Assembly (NCBI GenBank): GCA_028281215.1
Contig: JANQKH010000096.1
Location: 1 to 11,814 of the forward strand
Source: Phycisphaeraceae bacterium
Lineage (GTDB): Bacteria > Planctomycetota > Phycisphaerae > Phycisphaerales > Phycisphaeraceae
DNA: 11,814 nucleotides
Direction of reading: 5' to 3'
Each line of letters starts with the position of its first letter. The stretch's first letter is position 1. This document shows positions 7,967 to 11,814 of the stretch, in pieces. The notes beneath the pieces were generated by a model. That model was not told where the DNA came from. It searched no databases and saw only the letters and a list, made by a program, of their open reading frames with translations. The position numbers and the translations under genes were made by a program.

Positions 7967-9112
7967 ATGAGTATTCGCTACGCCATTCACCGCACCGCGC
8001 CTTCGTCTTCCGTTGTGGGTAAGCACCGGAACGGCGATCGTTTCAGATTCAATATTCGCACGTGTCTTCTCGTTGCGGTCACCTGGCTGCTCAGCGCCTG
8101 CGGAAATCCGGTCGATGCGCCGGATCAACCCGTCCACATCTCCGGTCGCACCATGGGCACGACGTTTCGCATCACGCTGTCGCAGTGTCCGTCACATATG
8201 ACGCCTGAACAGATCGAACATCGCGTCCACGAAATCCTCAATGGGATCGATCAACGCATGTCGACCTATCGCGATGATTCCCAGATCACCATATTCAATC
8301 GTGCAGAGCACACCGACTGGTGCGAAGTGAGTCACGACACTGCCGCGGTGATTGCTCACGCGCAGCAGGTCAGCCGATCGACTGACGGCATGTTTGACAT
8401 CACCGTCGCCCCTTTGATTGAGCTTTGGGCGTTTGACAAGGCACAAGCCTTGGCCGACACACCGACTAATGAGCAGATCGCCGGTGTGTTGCAGCACGTC
8501 GGTTTTGAAAAGATCGAAGTCCGGCAATCACCGCCGCGCATTCGCAAGACCATGCCGAACGTCAGGATCGATTTATCCGCCATCGCCAAGGGCTATGCGG
8601 TAGACCGTGTTGCGGAGTATTTGAACACGTTGTCGACGCCGGGCTTTCTTGTCGAGGTGGGCGGAGAGATTCGCGTCGCTGGCGCCAATGCGCAGGGTCG
8701 GCCGTGGACGATCGGCCTCGAAGAGCCGGCCATTGATAAGAGATCGATTCACCGAACGGTCCAACTTCACGCCGGCGCGGTGGCGACGTCCGGCACGTAC
8801 CGAAACTTTCACGCGATCGATGGCAAACGTTATCCACACTTGATCAATCCGAAGACCGGTCGACCGATCGTGCACCGCACCGTGTCCGTCACGGTCATCG
8901 CCGACACCTGCATGCACGCCGACGCGATGGCGACCGCTCTGATCACCCTCGGTGCGGAGAAAGGCAGGCCGTTGGCGGAACGGCTCAACCTCGCCGCGCT
9001 GTTCATCAAGAAGAACGAAACCGGCGAACTCAGCGAAGTGACAACCCCCGCCTTCGAGCGACGGGTCGGTTCGGCGGATGCTGGCGATGGCCATCTTTCA
9101 CCGACGCGATGA
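7967..9112 (+). CDS. apbE: FAD:protein FMN transferase, ApbE family, lipoprotein
   Basis: A 381-residue ApbE-type enzyme, which moves FMN from FAD onto a Thr or Ser of an extracytoplasmic redox protein. Visible motifs: RTMGTTF 61-67, DQRMSTYRDDSQI 95-107, GMFDITVAPL 141-150, DLSAIAKGYAVD 202-213, VEVGGEIRVAG 229-239, GAVATSGTYRNF 270-281, HLINPKTGRP 291-300 and ADAMATA 318-324 (D319 and T323 in the metal-binding position). A hydrophobic stretch ends in the lipobox LSAC with Cys45, so it is probably a membrane-anchored lipoprotein. About 30 residues precede the hydrophobic core, longer than usual; a GTG at residue 17 (8015) is a possible later start. It lies 76 bp after the HlyD gene with no evident promoter or Shine-Dalgarno, so it may be co-transcribed. 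No likely flavinylation target was seen in the window. Confidence 0.93.
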   Translation: MSIRYAIHRTAPSSSVVGKHRNGDRFRFNIRTCLLVAVTWLLSACGNPVDAPDQPVHISGRTMGTTFRITLSQCPSHMTPEQIEHRVHEILNGIDQRMSTYRDDSQITIFNRAEHTDWCEVSHDTAAVIAHAQQVSRSTDGMFDITVAPLIELWAFDKAQALADTPTNEQIAGVLQHVGFEKIEVRQSPPRIRKTMPNVRIDLSAIAKGYAVDRVAEYLNTLSTPGFLVEVGGEIRVAGANAQGRPWTIGLEEPAIDKRSIHRTVQLHAGAVATSGTYRNFHAIDGKRYPHLINPKTGRPIVHRTVSVTVIADTCMHADAMATALITLGAEKGRPLAERLNLAALFIKKNETGELSEVTTPAFERRVGSADAGDGHLSPTR

Positions 9113-9116
9113 TCAC

Positions 9117-9156
9117 TTGGGGACCGCTCGGCCGTCGGGGTGCTTACCGTCCCCAA
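9117..9156 (+). terminator. Inverted repeat just after apbE, possible terminator
   Basis: Perfect 8-bp arms, TTGGGGAC (9117-9124) and GTCCCCAA (9149-9156), begin 4 bp after the apbE stop and enclose a 24-nt loop containing CGGCCG. Only a short TTT follows, so intrinsic termination would be weak; the structure could also be a regulator site or an mRNA 3' stabiliser. Confidence 0.3.
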
Positions 9157-9303
9157 TTTCACATGAAACCGGGAAATATTCCCCATCTTAGGATTGAAAA
9201 ACATCGTTTTGGGCCGACTATCGGGGTTTTACGGGTCGCATCGGTTTTGGCACTTGGGTTGCACAGGTAAGTCGGAACCTGACAAAGCCACCCTGAAATC
9301 CAG
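9157..9303. other. Remainder of the intergenic region between apbE and the zinc-ribbon gene
   Basis: No gene seen. It contains a small inverted repeat, GGGAA-ATA-TTCCC (9171-9183). TTGAAA at 9194-9199 resembles a -35 box but has no good -10 at the right distance. A promoter for the 9318 gene probably lies here but cannot be fixed by eye. Confidence 0.35.
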
Positions 9304-9310
9304 AAAGGAA
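9304..9310 (+). promoter_or_regulatory. Shine-Dalgarno of the zinc-ribbon/SHOCT gene
   Basis: AAAGGAA lies 7 nt before the ATG at 9318. It is the clearest ribosome binding site in the window and favours 9318 over an earlier TTG frame at 9194. Confidence 0.65.
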
Positions 9311-9317
9311 CCCATCC

Positions 9318-10253
9318 ATGACCGCCGTCCCCACCACTGCTGCCGCAGCCGCGACCTCCACTTGCCCGCGTTGCAATGCCGGCAACGCCGCGATGTCGAA
9401 GTTCTGCACGAGTTGCGGTTCCTCAATGACCGGCCCGGCTCCTGCCATGCACGCGCCGACGCCCCACTCGCAACCCGGACCGCAACCGGTCGCCCCCCCG
9501 CGGCCCGGCATCAACTTCCAACGCTTCGGTATGGCCGGCGGCGGGGCGGCCCCGACGTCGATCAATGTGTCAATCAATGCCGCCGACGCGTACGAAGCCG
9601 TCATGACCAAAGTGCGGCAGGACGATGTCGAAGTCGAAAGGGAACAGCCGGCCTCCAACGCCCGCTTCGTTGTCAACTACAAAGACTTCGCCAACACCAG
9701 TTGGATGAAAGTCAAATACAACGGCGAACTGACCGTCGTTGAAACGGCTCCCGATCAGTCATCAGTGAAACTTTCACTCGCGCTGAATTGGGGGTCGATG
9801 GTGCCGTTGATCATCTCCGGCGTGGCGATTGGTATCCTCGCCGGCATGTTCAACTACATGATCATGCCGTTCATGTTCTTCATCATCGTCGGTATGGTCG
9901 CGTTTCAGATTTGGATCTGCACGAGCAAAATTCCCAACAAACTGAAAGACAAATGGCAGAAAGATTTGCCGCGCGTCACGGTCACCGGGCCGGCCGGGCC
10001 AAGCATGCATTCGCCGAATGTCCACGTTCCCGCTCCTGCACCCGTTACACCGAAACCAACGCAGCCCAAAGACACCACCGTCGCACCCAAGGTTGAAACG
10101 CCGGAACCGGTTGACTCGCCGACGCCGAGCACGGAACCGGCCAAGCCTTCGCTGGTCGATCGACTCAAACAACTTAACGAGTTGCGTCAAGCGGAAGCGA
10201 TTACGCAGGAAGATTACGACGAAAAGAAAGCCGAAATCCTTCGCCAACTGTAA
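9318..10253 (+). CDS. Zinc-ribbon, two-TM, SHOCT-domain protein of unknown function
   Basis: A 311-residue protein with four parts. An N-terminal zinc ribbon has C16/C19 and C30/C33 (CPRC, then FCTSCG). A Pro-rich linker (~38-65) leads to a soluble domain (~80-155). Two adjacent hydrophobic helices (~159-177 and 180-201) form a hairpin. A second Pro/Thr-rich linker leads to a charged C-terminal helix pair (~275-311; LVDRLKQLNELRQ, then AITQEDYDEKKAEIL) typical of SHOCT, a short oligomerisation or interaction domain. The layout suggests a membrane-tethered protein with both ends in the cytosol. No enzyme motif is visible. The next gene starts 30 bp downstream and also begins with a CxxC...FCxxCG ribbon, so the two are probably co-transcribed and may work together. 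Low-complexity linkers make homology outside the named domains hard to judge. Confidence 0.85.
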   Translation: MTAVPTTAAAAATSTCPRCNAGNAAMSKFCTSCGSSMTGPAPAMHAPTPHSQPGPQPVAPPRPGINFQRFGMAGGGAAPTSINVSINAADAYEAVMTKVRQDDVEVEREQPASNARFVVNYKDFANTSWMKVKYNGELTVVETAPDQSSVKLSLALNWGSMVPLIISGVAIGILAGMFNYMIMPFMFFIIVGMVAFQIWICTSKIPNKLKDKWQKDLPRVTVTGPAGPSMHSPNVHVPAPAPVTPKPTQPKDTTVAPKVETPEPVDSPTPSTEPAKPSLVDRLKQLNELRQAEAITQEDYDEKKAEILRQL

Positions 10254-10283
10254 TGCGAAACCTTTTGACCTTAGAGAACCATC

Positions 10284-11579
10284 GTGACCACCGACCAACT
10301 CAACGCGAAACTTTGCTCGTCCTGCCTGGAAGAGATTCCCACCGATGCCCGGTTCTGCAACCACTGCGGAACCGGGCAGGACGGCGCCGCCGAGCAAGTA
10401 ACGGACCCCGCGCCCACCGCTTCGCCACAAACCTACGGCCATCATTGCCCGGTGTGCGGCGGCGAAGGTGTGAACCTGCCGGCCGACCGCGAGTATTGTC
10501 CCTGCTGCCGCTGGTTGCGCCCACTCACCGCCGACTACCACCTCGACCCCACTGTTTTCCTGTGGCAACTCGACGGCGAAGCAATGACGCGATTGCACGG
10601 CATTGGACCGATTAACGCCCTGGCGCACAAAATCTCCGAGACCGTCGGACGCCCCTGGTTTGAAGCAGCGGTCAACGGCGTGCGACTCGGTGAAGATCAA
10701 TTGCCCGACGTATTCGCCTACGCCATCTGCGCGGCCCGCATTATGGGTCTGCGTTACCTGCCGGAAATTTACGTCTCCGGTGAAAACATGTGGGACGCCG
10801 TCACCATGGGGTCCGCGACCGGTTGCTTCGTTTCGCTCGGCAGTGTGTTAACCAACATGCGCGGCACGGACCTGCTCTATGTGTTGGCGCGTGAGATGGG
10901 ACATGTGGCTGCGGGACATGCCTTGTGGCGCACCGTTGTTGAACTAGCGGCCGGCAAACAAGGACCGAGTTCGCTCGTCGGCTCCGGTTTTCTGGAATAC
11001 CTCAACCCGATGAAGATCGTGCAGGGCGCGATTCAAGCGCCGCTGTTGGCATGGAAACGTCACTCCCAAATCACCGCCGACCGCGCGGGGTTGATTGTCG
11101 CCGGTGACATGGAAGTCGCCACGCGCGTACTGACGCAATGGTCACTCAAATCCTTCCCGCTCTACGCCCGCATCAACCAGGACGCTTGGCGATTGCAGGA
11201 AGAAGAATCCGACGACGCCACCATTCGTATGTCGGAATTCCTCATGACCAGCAACCCCTACCTCGCCCGCCGTTTAAAGTTGTTGCGCGAGTTTGAGTTG
11301 ACCGAAGAGTACCAGTCGTGGCGTCATTACATCGATCACTTCACCAAAGACCTGCCTGGTTTCGATGCGCAGAACGACGGTGGGAACAAACGCCCGAACG
11401 AAGGGGAAATGGTCAAGCTGACCTGCGCCAAATGCCGCACACCCATGCGCGTGCCCCGCGCCGCGCTCGAAGGCGGCGATCCGGTCAACGTGCGCTGCCC
11501 CAATTCAAGCTGTCGTAGCGTGATGAGCGTCAAACCACGCAAACGATCGAACCCCGGCCCCGAAACGATGACGGAATAA
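10284..11579 (+). CDS. Zinc-ribbon protein with degenerate M48-peptidase-like domain (probable pseudopeptidase)
   Basis: A 431-residue protein starting at GTG 10284; no in-frame ATG precedes the first ribbon. N-terminal zinc ribbon C11/C14/C25/C28; second Cys cluster C55/C58 and C72/C74/C75; M48-like core ~95-330; C-terminal zinc ribbon C381/C384/C405/C410. The core has the M48 landmarks AREMGHVAAGH (202-212) and SQITADRAGL (261-270). In active M48 enzymes these read HExxH and E-x-x-A-D-R. Here the first His is Arg203 and the downstream Glu is Gln262, leaving E204 and H207. Zinc binding and proteolysis are therefore probably lost. A hydrophobic stretch (~235-255) may associate with the membrane. 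It may act as a scaffold or sensor with the upstream zinc-ribbon/SHOCT protein (inference). The alignment is by eye; the family call is fairly secure, the loss of activity likely but unproven. Confidence 0.83.
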   Translation: MTTDQLNAKLCSSCLEEIPTDARFCNHCGTGQDGAAEQVTDPAPTASPQTYGHHCPVCGGEGVNLPADREYCPCCRWLRPLTADYHLDPTVFLWQLDGEAMTRLHGIGPINALAHKISETVGRPWFEAAVNGVRLGEDQLPDVFAYAICAARIMGLRYLPEIYVSGENMWDAVTMGSATGCFVSLGSVLTNMRGTDLLYVLAREMGHVAAGHALWRTVVELAAGKQGPSSLVGSGFLEYLNPMKIVQGAIQAPLLAWKRHSQITADRAGLIVAGDMEVATRVLTQWSLKSFPLYARINQDAWRLQEEESDDATIRMSEFLMTSNPYLARRLKLLREFELTEEYQSWRHYIDHFTKDLPGFDAQNDGGNKRPNEGEMVKLTCAKCRTPMRVPRAALEGGDPVNVRCPNSSCRSVMSVKPRKRSNPGPETMTE

Positions 11580-11601
11580 CTCAAAAAAGCAAGGAAAAGC
11601 G

Positions 11602-11682
11602 ATGAATGAACGCATGTTGGAACACCACTTGCATCATTTGTCGACATCGCGAAACCCACGACGAATTGAACCTGACCGATGA
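11602..11682 (+). CDS. Possible 26-residue small ORF
   Basis: ATG at 11602 follows AAGGAA at 11591-11596, a plausible Shine-Dalgarno, and reads 26 codons to TGA. The product is His/Arg-rich (MLEHHLHHLS) with no recognised domain. It lies 22 bp after the M48-like gene. The only support is the ribosome site and position; it could be chance. Confidence 0.2.
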   Translation: MNERMLEHHLHHLSTSRNPRRIEPDR

Positions 11683-11774
11683 ACCGCCGACCCGCACAAC
11701 ACGAAGAGACCCGCCGAGCCAACCACGCCCGGCGCCCCGGCCCCGAAGCACTCAGCCATACGCTGGACGGATAA
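11679..11774 (+). CDS. Possible 31-residue small ORF overlapping the previous one
   Basis: ATG at 11679 overlaps the preceding TGA as ATGA, the usual signature of translational coupling. It reads 31 codons of Arg/Pro-rich sequence to TAA. No domain or hydrophobic segment is visible, and such a composition is common for GC-rich non-coding DNA. Confidence 0.13.
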   Translation: MNRRPAQHEETRRANHARRPGPEALSHTLDG

Positions 11775-11788
11775 ATTCCGTCATTGAG

Positions 11789-11814
11789 ATGGAAAAACAA
11801 GAAGCACTCCGCTG
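11789..11814 (+). CDS. Possible start of a further gene, cut by the window edge
   Basis: ATG at 11789 begins a frame (MEKQEALR...) open to the window end. Only eight complete codons are visible and the Shine-Dalgarno is unconvincing, so no function can be given. Confidence 0.2.

Noticed and set aside
9194..9742. 182-codon plus-strand frame starting at TTG 9194
   Set aside because: It overlaps the zinc-ribbon gene in another frame. The gene at 9318 has a good Shine-Dalgarno and recognisable domains, and this frame has neither.
9774..10700. 308-codon minus-strand open frame
   Set aside because: It runs antisense across both zinc-ribbon genes and their 30-bp gap; the composition is shadow-like and the plus-strand frames have clear Cys motifs.
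10890..10904. Active HExxH metalloprotease site in the 10284 gene
   Set aside because: The codons read Arg-Glu-Met-Gly-His, and the expected downstream Glu is Gln, so the active-peptidase call was dropped.

Overview
The window looks like a piece of a planctomycete chromosome. The strongest sign is the N-terminal LEPRLLLS tag (the 'LEPR-XLL' motif of large planctomycete surface proteins) on the protein that fills the left 5 kb. That protein's mosaic of lamin-tail, PA14, chitobiase-C and CotH modules and the GC-rich codon use fit the same view. No rRNA, tRNA, insertion sequence, CRISPR array or phage gene was seen.

Left half, minus strand (1-5729): a VTC-type polyphosphate polymerase-like protein (5729 to 4956) is followed after 5 bp by a giant CotH-kinase protein (4950 to beyond base 1; 1650 residues lie in the window and its end is off the left edge). 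The giant gene is open at the window edge, so it is easily missed. The many plus-strand open frames across 100-5750 are antisense shadows of these two genes.

Centre (5730-6020): a divergent control region. Two well-spaced sigma70-like promoters, one per strand, occupy almost the same 34 bp. The rightward leader carries a strong hairpin shortly before the next gene.

Right of it, plus strand (6021-7890): a five-helix DUF4956 membrane protein and, 7 bp later, an HlyD/EmrA-like periplasmic adaptor with no pump beside it. VTC, CotH and DUF4956 genes are, from general knowledge, recurrent neighbours in bacteria. The most economical reading is one cell-envelope machine: cytosolic polyphosphate synthesis (VTC), a membrane component (DUF4956), an envelope-spanning adaptor (HlyD) and a secreted or surface CotH-type kinase. 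That joint function is inference.

Further right: an ApbE-type FAD:protein FMN transferase lipoprotein (7967-9112), then an inverted repeat, then a second unit. It holds a zinc-ribbon/two-TM/SHOCT protein (9318-10253) and a zinc-ribbon protein with an M48-peptidase-like core (10284-11579). Two of the three M48 zinc ligands appear replaced (HExxH reads REMGH, and the downstream Glu is Gln), so it is probably a pseudopeptidase. The last 235 bp hold only tiny possible ORFs and perhaps the start of another gene.
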